Part shown: positions 28,826 to 37,716 of the stretch, one piece after another
Layout: every line of letters begins with the position of its first letter
How positions within the stretch are numbered: position 1 is the first letter of the stretch
Program-made: the position numbers and the translations under genes
Assembly: GCF_010730745.1 (NCBI RefSeq)
Contig: NZ_AP022615.1
Coordinates: 4,960,001-5,024,000 of the forward strand
Length of the DNA stretch: 64,000 bases
Origin: Mycobacterium heidelbergense
GTDB lineage: Bacteria; Actinomycetota; Actinomycetes; Mycobacteriales; Mycobacteriaceae
Direction of reading: 5' to 3'
The notes under the pieces: model-generated
What the model saw: the letters and a program-made list of their open reading frames with translations, nothing else
Told to the model about the DNA's origin: nothing
Database searches by the model: none

Positions 28826-29574
28826 CGGAGGGCCCTCAGCCCCGAGATCAGCAAGCTGTCGTCCACATCAGAGACGTCGACCAACAGGTTCCAGTACACC
28901 GTTTGCGACTGGGCGCCCGCGTTCCCGGTGACCGACGTGGCCGCCATCTGGATGGTGTCGGTGCGGCTACCGACCTTAGACGGCGGGGATTCGGGCGTTG
29001 GGGACGGAAACGCGCCGATCTCGCCCAAATCGTGGTGCACCGATTGGATGACCACCGACTCGATCTGGGTAGCCCGATACGACGGCAACCGCTGTACCGC
29101 TTCCCGGAACGGCTGCATGGTGGCGTCGAAACCCGCCTTGAGTTGACCAGCCGTTCCGTCGCGGAGCAGCCGCAGGCTGGCATCGAGGTTGTCGTTGTTC
29201 ATGTTCATCAGCACCAGCGCCCACTCGGCGGCCGCCTTTTTCGCTCGGGTCTGGTAGTTGCTCTCATCGACGTCCTTGCGATGTGACGACCAGAGGAACA
29301 CGCACGCGACGATCGCGGCAATCAGTAGCACCCCGAGGACGGCCGACACCATGCCATAGGCCGAGAACATTCGGCCGCCCGCCTCGTCCTCGTCTTCTTC
29401 GTCATCGTCGTCTTCTTCGTCATCGTCATCTTCATCATCTTCATCGTCATCGGCGACGTCACCGATGTCATCGTCGATGTCGTCGGATGGCTCGGCCGCT
29501 TCGCTGTCGATGTCGTCCGATGGTTCGGGCGGCTCGCTGTCAGACCGTGTATTGGCGGACTCTGTGTCGGGCAT
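28822..29574 (-). CDS. Mce-associated membrane protein with acidic N-terminal tail
   Basis: 250 aa. Residues about 5-65 are almost purely Asp/Glu with Ser, then a single TM helix (FSAYGMVSAVLGVLLIAAIVACVFL) and an extracytoplasmic NTF2-like domain (RAKKAAAEWALVLMNMNNDN ... VYWNLLVDVSDVD). The acidic cytoplasmic tail may hold a basic partner or nucleate complex assembly. First gene of the pair with the downstream Mce-associated gene. Confidence 0.8.
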   Translation of the reverse strand: MPDTESANTRSDSEPPEPSDDIDSEAAEPSDDIDDDIGDVADDDEDDEDDDDEEDDDDEEDEDEAGGRMFSAYGMVSAVLGVLLIAAIVACVFLWSSHRKDVDESNYQTRAKKAAAEWALVLMNMNNDNLDASLRLLRDGTAGQLKAGFDATMQPFREAVQRLPSYRATQIESVVIQSVHHDLGEIGAFPSPTPESPPSKVGSRTDTIQMAATSVTGNAGAQSQTVYWNLLVDVSDVDDSLLISGLRALR

Positions 29575-30249
29575 GGGCAGTTACGGGCGCGGTGTCCGCG
29601 TGGCGGACCCGGTCTCCCAATCCCCTTTCTCTGTCAATCCGTGCGCGCGGTGTCCCGTGGTTGCGCAGCGTGTGGGTAGCGAAACCGGTGCAGGCCTTGC
29701 CACTGGAACCATCTTTCGGCATGTTCAGCCACCAAGAGGATAGCGACCGTCGACGAGCGGCAACCATGGATCTCACGTCGATCTGAACCCGGTTGTTGCT
29801 CAGCATGTTCTCAGGGATGACACCCCCGATTCAGCCACGGCACATGCGCCGATGGACACCGTCACAAAGCTTTACTTTTTTTAAGCCACGGTGGGCGGCA
29901 CAACTCGTGTCGGGTCCGCCCCCCAATCGTGTCCTGAAAGCAAACAAGTATCAGCCTTTTTTATCCAAGTAAACACACTATCAAGACTCTTATAGCTAAC
30001 TATCGACGCGGCCCAACCGCTCGCCAGCTGTAATTTCGTATTGAAATACCAAGGCGAGGCTAAGAGTTTGCTGATACTCTCTATATTCCCTAAATACCAA
30101 CGCTTTTGAGGGTTTTGGTCGATTGCGAACTACCAACGCTGCGGACCAGATCCACACACGTCTAGGGAAAGCCGTCAGCACTTAAGTTCTTCTCAGGTAG
30201 GTTTTGGGGCACATCATCGTCACATTGGTCATCGCAGGAAGGCGTACAG
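29575..30249. other. AT-rich intergenic region upstream of the PGRS gene
   Basis: About 675 nt without a supported gene. The part 29870-30150 is markedly richer in A+T than the rest of the window, with runs such as CTTTTTTAT, the sort of sequence bound by the xenogeneic silencer Lsr2. It probably holds the promoter of the PGRS gene; an AGGAAGG ribosome site precedes its ATG. Confidence 0.6.
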
Positions 30250-31722
30250 ATGAAACGTAAGCAGCCCAGCCTGAGGGGGAATCGCCGGTCGCTCAAGGCC
30301 AAGGAGAGCCGTCGCGGCCATGCGGTCGGCCTGGGCACTGCCGCGAGCGCTTTTCTGGCCGCGGCGATGAGCCCGACCGTCACCGCGCCTCCTGCCCATG
30401 CCGGCGTGCTCGACACGATCATCGACCCGATTATTGCGCCCGTGATGGGCGCTGTCGGCGCCGCCGCGAACGGGGGCATTAATGCGGGTTCCACGGCGGC
30501 CATGGAGGCCATTCGTGCGAGCACCGCTGCCCTCAACGGCATTAGCGCGGGCGCGGGCGCAGCTGCCTTTGAGGGCATTCACTCGGCCGCCCTCCAGGGA
30601 ATTACAAATAGTATCAATGCGAGCGCCGCCGCCTTCGCGGGCATTGGCAATAACCTTAATGCAAGCGTCGCTGCTTTAAACACCAGCACCCTCGGCATTA
30701 CTAGCAGCATTAACGCGAGCGCCGCCGCCTTGAACTCCGGCGCCTTGAACACGGCCTTCTTGGAGAGCATCCATGCCAGCGCCGCCGCCATCGATGCGGG
30801 CGGTTTCAACGCTGCGGTCTCGGCGGCGAACAATCCCAGTGGCATCCTGAATCAATTTATTTATGGGGTGCTCGGAGGTATGTACAACGGTCTTCACGGG
30901 GCCGGCCAGACATGGATAGCCAGCCCGGTCGGCCAGCAGGTGGATGGGGTCATCAACGCGCCATTCGTCACCTTGTTCGGGCGCGACCTGATCGGCAACG
31001 GCGTCAACGGCTATAGCGGCACCAACACCTCGCTGATCGGCCAGTTGGGGTTGAACGGCAGCCTCCATGACGGCGGATTCTTGTTCGGCGACGGCGGCAC
31101 GGGTGCGGCTGGTATCAGCGGTCATACCGCCGGCTTTGCTGGCGGTTCCGCCGGGTTGATCGGCAACGGCGGTGTGGGCGGGGTCGGGTTCACCGCCACA
31201 GCTAACGGTGCCGGCGGTCCCGGCGGTGCCGGCGGCTGGCTGATGGGCAACGGCGGCCCCGGCGCTCCCGGTATTAACGGGATTTCCACCGCCGCCTCCG
31301 GCGGTTCCGGCGGTTCCGGAGGCAACGCCGGCGGCTGGCTGTACGGTAACGGTGGTACCGGTGGTGCCGGCGGTAACGGCTTTACCCCTGCCAGCGGCAA
31401 AGGCGGCGGAGGTGGCGCAGGTGGCGGGGGTGGTGTCGGTGACCTGTTGTTCGGCAATGGAGGCGACGGCGGTGCCGGCGGCAACGCCGGTAACACAACC
31501 AGCGCGCTGACGGGAGGCAACGGCGGCAAGGGCGGCGGAGGGGGGTTCGGCGGGATCCTATTCGGCAACGGCGGCAACGGCGCCAACGGCGGCAACGGCG
31601 GTACCGGCGGCCCCGGCAAAGCCGGCGGTACTGGCGGTGCTGGCGGTGGGGGCGGTCTCAACGGGTTCCTCGGCCAGGGCGGCGCCGCTGGTATTGCCGG
31701 CACCCCAGGTGCGACCGGGTAG
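30250..31722 (+). CDS. PGRS-repeat protein with signal peptide, lacking a PE domain
   Basis: 490 aa. It has no PE domain. Instead it has a long basic N-region (Arg/Lys-rich, residues 1-25), a hydrophobic stretch and a likely cleavage site after PAHA (residue 51). Next come an Ala-rich domain with five copies of an octamer like INASAAAL (at 88, 122, 136, 154, 174), a PE_PGRS-like spacer with GVINAPFVTLFGRDLIGNG, and from about residue 275 a Gly-Gly-X PGRS region to the end. Export by Sec or Tat rather than by a PE-type ESX signal is inferred. Surface location and antigenic variation would fit the PGRS class. Confidence 0.85.
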   Translation: MKRKQPSLRGNRRSLKAKESRRGHAVGLGTAASAFLAAAMSPTVTAPPAHAGVLDTIIDPIIAPVMGAVGAAANGGINAGSTAAMEAIRASTAALNGISAGAGAAAFEGIHSAALQGITNSINASAAAFAGIGNNLNASVAALNTSTLGITSSINASAAALNSGALNTAFLESIHASAAAIDAGGFNAAVSAANNPSGILNQFIYGVLGGMYNGLHGAGQTWIASPVGQQVDGVINAPFVTLFGRDLIGNGVNGYSGTNTSLIGQLGLNGSLHDGGFLFGDGGTGAAGISGHTAGFAGGSAGLIGNGGVGGVGFTATANGAGGPGGAGGWLMGNGGPGAPGINGISTAASGGSGGSGGNAGGWLYGNGGTGGAGGNGFTPASGKGGGGGAGGGGGVGDLLFGNGGDGGAGGNAGNTTSALTGGNGGKGGGGGFGGILFGNGGNGANGGNGGTGGPGKAGGTGGAGGGGGLNGFLGQGGAAGIAGTPGATG

Positions 31723-31797
31723 CCGAAGCTGGTGGCCGCAGCGCGGCCAGCCACGACCCAACGCTTACTACATGGGAGCGTGGCGACTACACGGGAG

Positions 31798-31838
31798 CGT
31801 GGAGCCTGTGCATGCCTAGACGGTGCACAGGCTCCACG
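31798..31838 (+). terminator. Strong hairpin downstream of the PGRS gene
   Basis: Perfect 15-bp stem (arms 31798-31812 and 31824-31838, arm starts CGTGGAGCCTGTG) with an 11-nt loop, 75 nt after the stop. No T-run; mycobacterial terminators often lack one. Confidence 0.6.
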
Positions 31839-32559
31839 GCTTCCTGGGTTGCGCCGCATAGGCGGCCCAAGTCGGCTTCACCGTCGATACTCCTCGTTGG
31901 CGGCTCTTCAACAGATTACTTTCCCGGAAGTCGGCAGTACGGTTTGTGCCACCCCTGTGAATCTATTGGCCGCCGGACCCGGTTGGTGACCCGTCCCTTC
32001 TGAATGACGATCGCGAGGGGCCTGGTCGCCACTGGCGACGCCGAGGTTTGGCGTGTGGGACTCGTCGACATCGTCATTGTGCTAACGAACATCGCCTGTG
32101 CTGTTGAGGGGCGGGCGGGGTTGTCCACCCGGTCCACCCGTGACCGGCGATGCCGTTAGCAGTCGAGAAGGGTTGTGAACCAAAGAGGAAATTGACCCGT
32201 GTCCCGGGGTTCTGCCTGAGCTAGGTGACGCTGGTGAGCGATAACAACCGGCAGCTACCGTGACCGTTGCCCGAAACGGCGGAGCTGGCCGAAGGAGCAC
32301 CGAAGCTTTGCCGGAACGATGTAACTGCCCCCATTGTGCGGACCGGCTCACCAGTTGGGGATTCGGGGGCCCACGCACCGCCCGCTCATACCGCAACGCC
32401 ACGGTGAGGGCGACGGCCTCGGCGCCCATGCGTGCACTATGCGGTCCGCTGCGATACCCATATCGTCTTGCCGGCGACGTTTCAGGCGCGCGACGACTCC
32501 CGGGGCCCACTTCCCCCGGGAGGATTCCACGGTGGCCGAGCGAAAGGCGCTCGAGTGGC
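31839..32559. other. Intergenic stretch without recognisable genes
   Basis: Sequence between the PGRS terminator and the left copy of the IS-flanking duplication. No supported gene on either strand. Confidence 0.55.
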
Positions 32560-32679
32560 GTGGCGGTCTCCCGGAACCCTGCAGCGAAGGCCAACTATCG
32601 GCGCCCACAACTCAGCTGGCCGGACGCCTCATCGTCCGCATGAAAAAAGGGTGGTCGCCGCGATACTCCCGAACCGAGA
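32560..32679. repeat. Left copy of perfect 120-bp direct repeat flanking the IS
   Basis: Identical base for base to 34441-34560. It represents the target-site duplication made when the IS1549/IS1634-like element inserted. One base of ambiguity at the inner edges means the duplication is 119 or 120 bp. This copy holds the T-run and one arm of the terminator whose intact form is in the right copy. Confidence 0.9.
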
Positions 32680-34440
32680 CCTGAGTTAGGACATTTGGCT
32701 TAGTGCCCTGGTTTGGGGACGCCGAGGGCGTTCAGGATTTCTTGTTGGGCTGTCGGGATTTCCGGTGGGAAGTTCTGGGTGGCGCCGTTGATGGCGATGG
32801 TCGCGCTGCGCAGGGGGCGGAGTTGCTTGATGACTTTGGCGATGGCCAGGCCGCTGCGTTCCTGGATGTTGTGTGCGAGGGCCAGTGCGGTGAACACGAT
32901 GGTGAGGTGGGCTTCGATGGCGTCGCGGGTGCGGTGGAATATCGGTCGGGCGCGAAGGTCGCTTTTGGACATCCGAAATGAACGCTCGACATGCCAGAGG
33001 TCGTGGTACTTCGCGATGATGTCGCCGGCGGGCATGATGGCGGCGTCGATGTTGGTGACATAGCCCTTCAAGCCGACCAGGGATTGGGCGCGGGCCAGGC
33101 TGGCCTCGTCGAGAACACGGTCGCCGGCGTGAGTTTTGACGAATCGGGTGGACTTGGCGGCGCGTTCACCGCTGATGACCGCGCGGGCGCGGGTTTCCTG
33201 GGCGTAGAGGGTCTTCTGATCGCGGCGTGCGCGTTTGGCCGAGTACGCCCAGACCGCACGCCAGGCCTGCGGATGCGCTTGGGGGTTCCAGGCTGGTTCG
33301 GCCCGGTGGGCGGGATCGTTGGCCACGGACTTGGCGTGCCGTGGGGTGACGGTGTCGATGATCTGCCCGTCGGTGAAAACGTCACCGTTCCAATGGAAAT
33401 GGGAGGCCAGATCGATCGGGGCTTTCACGCTGCGTGAACCGACGATGAACCCTAATCCGGCCTCGTCGAGGGCGGTGAGGTTCGATGCCGCAAGCATGCC
33501 GGCATCGGCGGCGATGATCATGGGGGTGTCACCGAGGTCGTGGCGCGACCGAAAGGCGTCGATGATCGGCACGAGCGTGTGCGTTTCAGCGGTGTTGCCC
33601 TCGAAGCAGCCGACCTCCAAAGGGAATCCGGTTCGGTCGACCAGCAACCCCACGACGATCTGCGGATCGATGCGGCGTTCCTTGGAGTAGCCGACCTTAC
33701 GCAGGTCGTCTTCGTTCTCGGCCTCGAAATACAAAGTGGTGACGTCGTAGAGCAGAAAGCTCAGACCGCCCCGGTCCGCGGCATGGGTGAAGCATTTGGC
33801 GGCGATCGCACCGCGGTAGTCCGCGGTGTTCACCTTGGCCAGGTGACGTTGAATCGTCTTGTAGGACACTGTGTCTTTGCCGAGGTCGGTCAACACCCGG
33901 GCGGCATCGGCCTTGCTGGTCGGTTCGACCAGACGGGCGATGACCAGATCGCGGAACACCGCGTCGTCGACGATATCGAAACCCAGCCAGTCATACACCG
34001 CGGCAAGGGTGTCGTAGAGCAGACGCGAACACGTCGAGATGGTCCGTCCCGGCGGAACCGGTTGCCCTTTGGGTACCCCCGCCGACAGCGTCAGCGTGCC
34101 GGTACGCCAATCAGCGACTTCATCGACTCGCTGGGGTCGGGCAGCCACCTCGATATCGAGCGCACCTTGATCAGCTACGGCGATCCGCCGGGCCGCTTCG
34201 AGCAGGATCCCCAGCTCGGCATCGGTGTGTGCGGAACCGACATGGGCCAGGATCGTGCGTTGACCTCGATGTTTGCGCACTACCTGCACCGCGACGGCTC
34301 CTGAGGCGGTGCGCACCTTCCGTACATACGCCACCGCCCGAACCTACCCGTTTAGTGCCCCAAACAGGGCACTAAACCAACCGAACCCGCAGGTCAACGA
34401 ACCATAGAACGAAAAACGAGCCGACCATGACCTAAGTCAG
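32680..34440 (-). mobile_element. IS1549/IS1634-family insertion sequence
   Basis: About 1.76 kb. The ends carry an inverted repeat, CTGAGTTAGGACAT at the left and the complement of CTGACTTAGGTCAT at the right (12 of 14 matching, extendable by one base). It contains a single transposase on the minus strand and is bounded by the 120-bp duplication. Very long and variable target duplications are a known trait of IS1634 and of mycobacterial IS1549. The element looks complete and the two duplications are identical, so the insertion is recent. Confidence 0.9.
32700..34334 (-). CDS. IS1549/IS1634-family (IS4 superfamily) transposase
   Basis: 544 aa, GTG start. DDE catalytic core: Asp in LLYDVTTLYFEAE, Asp in IIAADAGMLAASN, and Glu in the motif YHDLWHVERSFRMSKSDL, which corresponds to the YREK signature of IS4-superfamily enzymes. 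The characteristic C-terminal segment RDAIEAHLTIVFTALALAHNIQ is present. No frameshift, so it may be functional. Confidence 0.9.
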   Translation of the reverse strand: MAYVRKVRTASGAVAVQVVRKHRGQRTILAHVGSAHTDAELGILLEAARRIAVADQGALDIEVAARPQRVDEVADWRTGTLTLSAGVPKGQPVPPGRTISTCSRLLYDTLAAVYDWLGFDIVDDAVFRDLVIARLVEPTSKADAARVLTDLGKDTVSYKTIQRHLAKVNTADYRGAIAAKCFTHAADRGGLSFLLYDVTTLYFEAENEDDLRKVGYSKERRIDPQIVVGLLVDRTGFPLEVGCFEGNTAETHTLVPIIDAFRSRHDLGDTPMIIAADAGMLAASNLTALDEAGLGFIVGSRSVKAPIDLASHFHWNGDVFTDGQIIDTVTPRHAKSVANDPAHRAEPAWNPQAHPQAWRAVWAYSAKRARRDQKTLYAQETRARAVISGERAAKSTRFVKTHAGDRVLDEASLARAQSLVGLKGYVTNIDAAIMPAGDIIAKYHDLWHVERSFRMSKSDLRARPIFHRTRDAIEAHLTIVFTALALAHNIQERSGLAIAKVIKQLRPLRSATIAINGATQNFPPEIPTAQQEILNALGVPKPGH

Positions 34441-34560
34441 GTGGCGGTCTCCCGGAACCCTGCAGCGAAGGCCAACTATCGGCGCCCACAACTCAGCTGG
34501 CCGGACGCCTCATCGTCCGCATGAAAAAAGGGTGGTCGCCGCGATACTCCCGAACCGAGA
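34441..34560. repeat. Right copy of perfect 120-bp direct repeat flanking the IS
   Basis: Partner of 32560-32679. This copy is continuous with the original right flank, so the terminator of the 34592-35827 gene is intact here. Confidence 0.9.
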
Positions 34561-34577
34561 GTATCGCGACGACCACC
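34523..34577 (-). terminator. Intrinsic terminator of the GjpA-like gene
   Basis: On the minus strand a 19-bp stem (arms 34559-34577 and 34531-34549, 18 of 19 paired) with a 9-nt loop is followed by a T6 run (34524-34529 complement), 15 nt after the gene's stop. A textbook rho-independent terminator, rare in mycobacteria. Confidence 0.85.
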
Positions 34578-34591
34578 CCGCCTACCAGGTT

Positions 34592-35827
34592 TCAGAGCGC
34601 CGCGAGGATGTGGAGCGCGATTGTGGACAGGTCGACGGACAGCGTTCGCGTTGCCGTTGCCAACGGTCCCGCGACGTTGGCCGCCAACGACGGGCCGAGC
34701 GCCGCGGCGATATCGGTCGCGAGCGCTGGCTCGAAGCCCTTGAGCGCGTTGGCGGCCAGGCCGGGCAGCCCAGCCGACAGACCGGCGAGAGCGCTGCCGC
34801 CGTTCACGACGTCGGCCGCGGTGGCGGCGCCAGCCCCGCCGAGCGACGGGAAGAGCGACTGAATGAACTGGGTCAACCCGTTGAGCACACCATCAAACGC
34901 GACCTGCGGAGCCGGCCAACCAGTGGTCAGCTGGGACAGGAAGGCCGAGGATGCGGCCGCAAGACTGCCGCCATTCACCATGTTCTGAGCACCGGGAGTG
35001 ACCATGGCCTTCGCGGTCGAGTTCAAAACATTGTCGAGAGCGTAGACGAAGCCGGTACTTCCCGAGGCCGGTGGCGAAAGCAGGCTGATGCTTCCATTAA
35101 GGAGGGCGTCCAGCGTAACGGGAGGGGTGTTCAGCAAGTTAGTGATTGCGCCAACCAGATCCCCGCTATTGGCAGAATTAACAGCCGCCTGCAGGCTGTC
35201 TCCCATTACGCCCATGAAATATCCCGGTGCCGTGAATACATAAATGCCTAAGTATTGGACATTGGTAGTGCCTATCAGCGTGTTGACGAAATTCGCAAAG
35301 TTTGTTGAGATCTCCCTGGGAATGGCGAGAGTATTTTCCATCGGCTGCAAGACTTGAAGAAAGATCTGAGTCCAAAAAGCGCTCGTTAGATTGTTAACAA
35401 ATCCACTGACATTGCCCGCCTGAAGGTCGGTGAATGCCGTCGTAAGCAGAGGGAAAAAAGCGGTAGGACCTTGTCCGCCGAAGTAGTTAGAAGCGCCGGA
35501 CGCTCCGCTTTGCATTGTCGTAATGTAGAAATCCCCATAATAGAGCCAGTTCGCCGCTGCCTGCTGCGCGACCGGGAACGGAAGCGCGCCCCACGTCTGC
35601 GCAAACGCCTGCAGATTGGCTCCCGTGGTCTGGAAGAGGTCGATCCAGCTTTGGACCGGGTTGACGGCGTCGGCGAGTTCCACCGCGCGGTGCTGGATGT
35701 TGACAACGCTGTGCTGGAGGCCGGCAGCGACATCGTTGGAGACCGACGGGGTCAAGGCGATCAGGCTGGCACCTACTGCCGCGGCACCCGCGGTGACGAG
35801 GGGTCGGAAGGCTGCGAGCTGTTGCAT
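34592..35827 (-). CDS. GjpA-like secreted/outer-membrane protein, copy A
   Basis: 411 aa. Signal-like start (FRPLVTAGAAAVGASLIALTPSVS) then a domain with IQHRAVELADAVNPVQSWIDLFQTTGANL; the C-terminal half is Ala/Leu-rich. The same architecture is seen in the 46931-48070 gene (AAMVGASLIAVTP, IQQRAVELTSGIGDVVTDYQDVFNQSVANL). NCBI usually names such proteins outer membrane porin GjpA after a Gordonia porin; whether mycobacterial members form channels is not established. The start has AAGGAC upstream. An intrinsic terminator follows, and the IS inserted just beyond it. Confidence 0.75.
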   Translation of the reverse strand: MQQLAAFRPLVTAGAAAVGASLIALTPSVSNDVAAGLQHSVVNIQHRAVELADAVNPVQSWIDLFQTTGANLQAFAQTWGALPFPVAQQAAANWLYYGDFYITTMQSGASGASNYFGGQGPTAFFPLLTTAFTDLQAGNVSGFVNNLTSAFWTQIFLQVLQPMENTLAIPREISTNFANFVNTLIGTTNVQYLGIYVFTAPGYFMGVMGDSLQAAVNSANSGDLVGAITNLLNTPPVTLDALLNGSISLLSPPASGSTGFVYALDNVLNSTAKAMVTPGAQNMVNGGSLAAASSAFLSQLTTGWPAPQVAFDGVLNGLTQFIQSLFPSLGGAGAATAADVVNGGSALAGLSAGLPGLAANALKGFEPALATDIAAALGPSLAANVAGPLATATRTLSVDLSTIALHILAAL

Positions 35828-36546
35828 GCGTTTGTCCTTTGCTGTCTGTAATCCAGGTGTTCGTAGACTAGCTGAGAGCAGCCTAAGAAGAGGCTGTTTC
35901 GTAGGCCAGCCCCAACATGCTTCGGTTTGCAGATCTGGTGCAAACTACTTTCAGTGCAATATCACAGCTCACAAGCCACTTCCAATGAACTTGGCAAACC
36001 GTTTGGCCTACACCGTTATTTCAACCTGCAAGTGATGTTCGTGGGACTCCGGGACCATTCACGCCGCGCCAAAAGACCCGCCTCGAGCAGGATTGTGCAT
36101 ATCTCTGCAGTTCAGGCCATGTGTTGAGCGGTGTGAACATCGCCATCACCCGAATCGCTTGGCCTTCTCACGTTTCTCAGCTACCACGTTTGCCCCAGTG
36201 CGATGTGGCGTCCAGATACGGCGAGTGTCATGCGGTCCGGTCCCTCGCCGGTCGGGAATCATCCCGGGCGTCCCGTGCTTTCCTGTGGGCCCATCAGGTC
36301 TGCTGGCCGGCGCAAAGTGCAGCCGCGCCAGCCCTCGCGGTTCTAAGGCGATGATGTCAGTGGACGATCTGCGTCGACGCGAGGACGCTGGGCCCTTCCC
36401 CACTCTCCTCGACCTCTTCCCCGTTGTGTGTGGTGCGACGTCGACGTACTGTCACGCGCGGCTGTTCTTCACCGAGCAGCACACGCGCGACCAGTCGACA
36501 TGGCTCAGTGATTTTTCCAAAGTTATTCTGTCGGTCAGTAATCCGG
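35828..36546. other. Intergenic stretch without recognisable genes
   Basis: About 720 nt upstream of the GjpA-like gene. Frames on both strands lack family motifs. It likely contains that gene's promoter near 35830-35950. Confidence 0.5.
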
Positions 36547-36855
36547 TCAACGCACCGTCAACGCACCGGTAAGACCGAAAGCGACGTACGGATCCTGATC
36601 GGGTGGTTCGTCGGCACCTAAGATGAGTCTGACCACTTGTTCTTGCCAGCCCTGTAGCGCCGCCGCCAAGAGGTCCTTCCTGGTGCTGAAGTACTTATAG
36701 ACAGTGGCCAGCGCCACTCCCGACCGCTGGGGCACGTCTCACATCTGCACCACGTCGGTGCCGGCCTTGCCGATCAAGGCGCCGACCGTATCGACGGTCT
36801 TAGCCCGCCGCTTCAGCTGACCGCTGATCATTTCTGTCAATGGAACCAGCCGAGT
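36547..36855 (-). pseudogene. TetR-family regulator, nonsense mutation and truncation
   Basis: The minus strand reads SGQLKRRAKTVDTVGALIGKAGTDVVQM, stop, DVPQRSGVALATVYKYFSTRKDLLAAALQGWQEQVV. The second part is a typical TetR HTH. The stop (TGA at 36737-36739) stands where the family usually has Arg (CGA), so one C-to-T change explains it. The ligand-binding domain is also missing: coding stops about 30 residues after the HTH. Confidence 0.8.
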
Positions 36856-37455
36856 TGTCCCGATCCTCCCTCTGTGGGCGTTCACCCGATACATCCTGAA
36901 AATAACGTAAGGCTCTTGGGTGGTGATGCGGAAGCACGCCCGGCCCAATGGTAGGGCTACGCTTCAATTTGGCCAGACTGGCGGGCCTTTCTACCGTCGT
37001 CACCGACGCGCATGATTCGCCGCCTTTTGACTACGGAAGAATCGCCGAAGCGACGAATCGCATTCACGCACAAAACGAATGCGGGCCTTTCAGTCGCGGT
37101 TCGAACCTGACTCGGGGCCACGCCCTCGCCCTGCCCAGAGCGCGTTGACCTGCGACTTTAGTCGTTGAGTGCACTTCGCAGCGACTTGCGGGGCTGCGCC
37201 GATTTGTCGCGCGTAGGTGGACATAAAGTGCGCCCTACCTGCGACCGACAACTGCTGTGTCCCCTGTTACCGATGTTGCGCCTAAGCCGCACCCACCCGG
37301 TCAGCATGGGCCAATCCTGCGCGATTTTTCGCAGCGGCGTGACGCTCGCGTGAGCACGTCCCCGACGGCGTTCATGGCGCTTTGCCAGGCGCGACCACAG
37401 CCATCCCCAGCGCGTCGGCAGCCTCGCCGCCGGCGTCTTGCGATTCCCGACAGCT
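36856..37455. other. Intergenic stretch without recognisable genes
   Basis: No supported gene. Contains a GGTTCGAACC palindrome near 37098 that looks like a tRNA T-loop, but no cloverleaf can be built around it. Confidence 0.5.
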
Positions 37456-37483
37456 GCATGTGGCTAACATGCAAGCTATGCTT
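37456..37483 (+). promoter_or_regulatory. vapBC operator/promoter with two inverted repeats
   Basis: GCATGT-GGCTA-ACATGC (37456-37472) and AAGC-TAT-GCTT (37473-37483) stand side by side directly before the antitoxin. A -10 hexamer TATGCT (37477-37482) ends 6 nt before the ATG, predicting a leaderless transcript repressed by the VapBC complex. Confidence 0.65.
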
Positions 37484-37488
37484 TAAAG

Positions 37489-37716
37489 ATGCCCCGCATG
37501 GTTCAGATCCGAAACGTTCCTGACGAGCTTGTGCATGAGCTAAAGGGCCGGGCGGCGGCGCACCGGATGAGCCTGAGCGATTTCCTGCTTGCCCGGCTGG
37601 GCGAGATCGCCGAAGAACCAACGCTCAACGAGGTTGTCGATCGTCTTGCGGCGCTGCCGCGCCGGAACATCGGCGTGAGCGCGGCCGAGCTGGTCGGCGA
37701 AGCTCGATCCGAGTGA
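37489..37716 (+). CDS. vapB: VapB-type antitoxin (FitA-like ribbon-helix-helix)
   Basis: 75 aa. N-terminal RHH DNA-binding fold (MVQIRNVPDELVHELKGRAAAHRMSLSDFLLARL) and a C-terminal toxin-wrapping tail (LPRRNIGVSAAELVGEAR). Neutralises the adjacent PIN-domain RNase and autoregulates through the palindromes just upstream. Start and toxin overlap by 4 nt (GTGA). Confidence 0.85.
   Translation: MPRMVQIRNVPDELVHELKGRAAAHRMSLSDFLLARLGEIAEEPTLNEVVDRLAALPRRNIGVSAAELVGEARSE

Noticed and set aside
31122..31859. Proline-rich 245-codon frame opposite the PGRS region
   Set aside because: GGC/GGT repeats read backwards give Pro runs; the sense frame has the PGRS pattern and a signal peptide.
36093..36572. 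159-codon plus-strand frame upstream of the TetR relic
   Set aside because: Low-complexity Ser/Arg/Cys composition and no recognisable domain; it overlaps the pseudogene end.
37080..37130. tRNA-like TTCGAA loop
   Set aside because: Only a GGTTCGAACC palindrome; no acceptor, D or anticodon stems can be formed around it.
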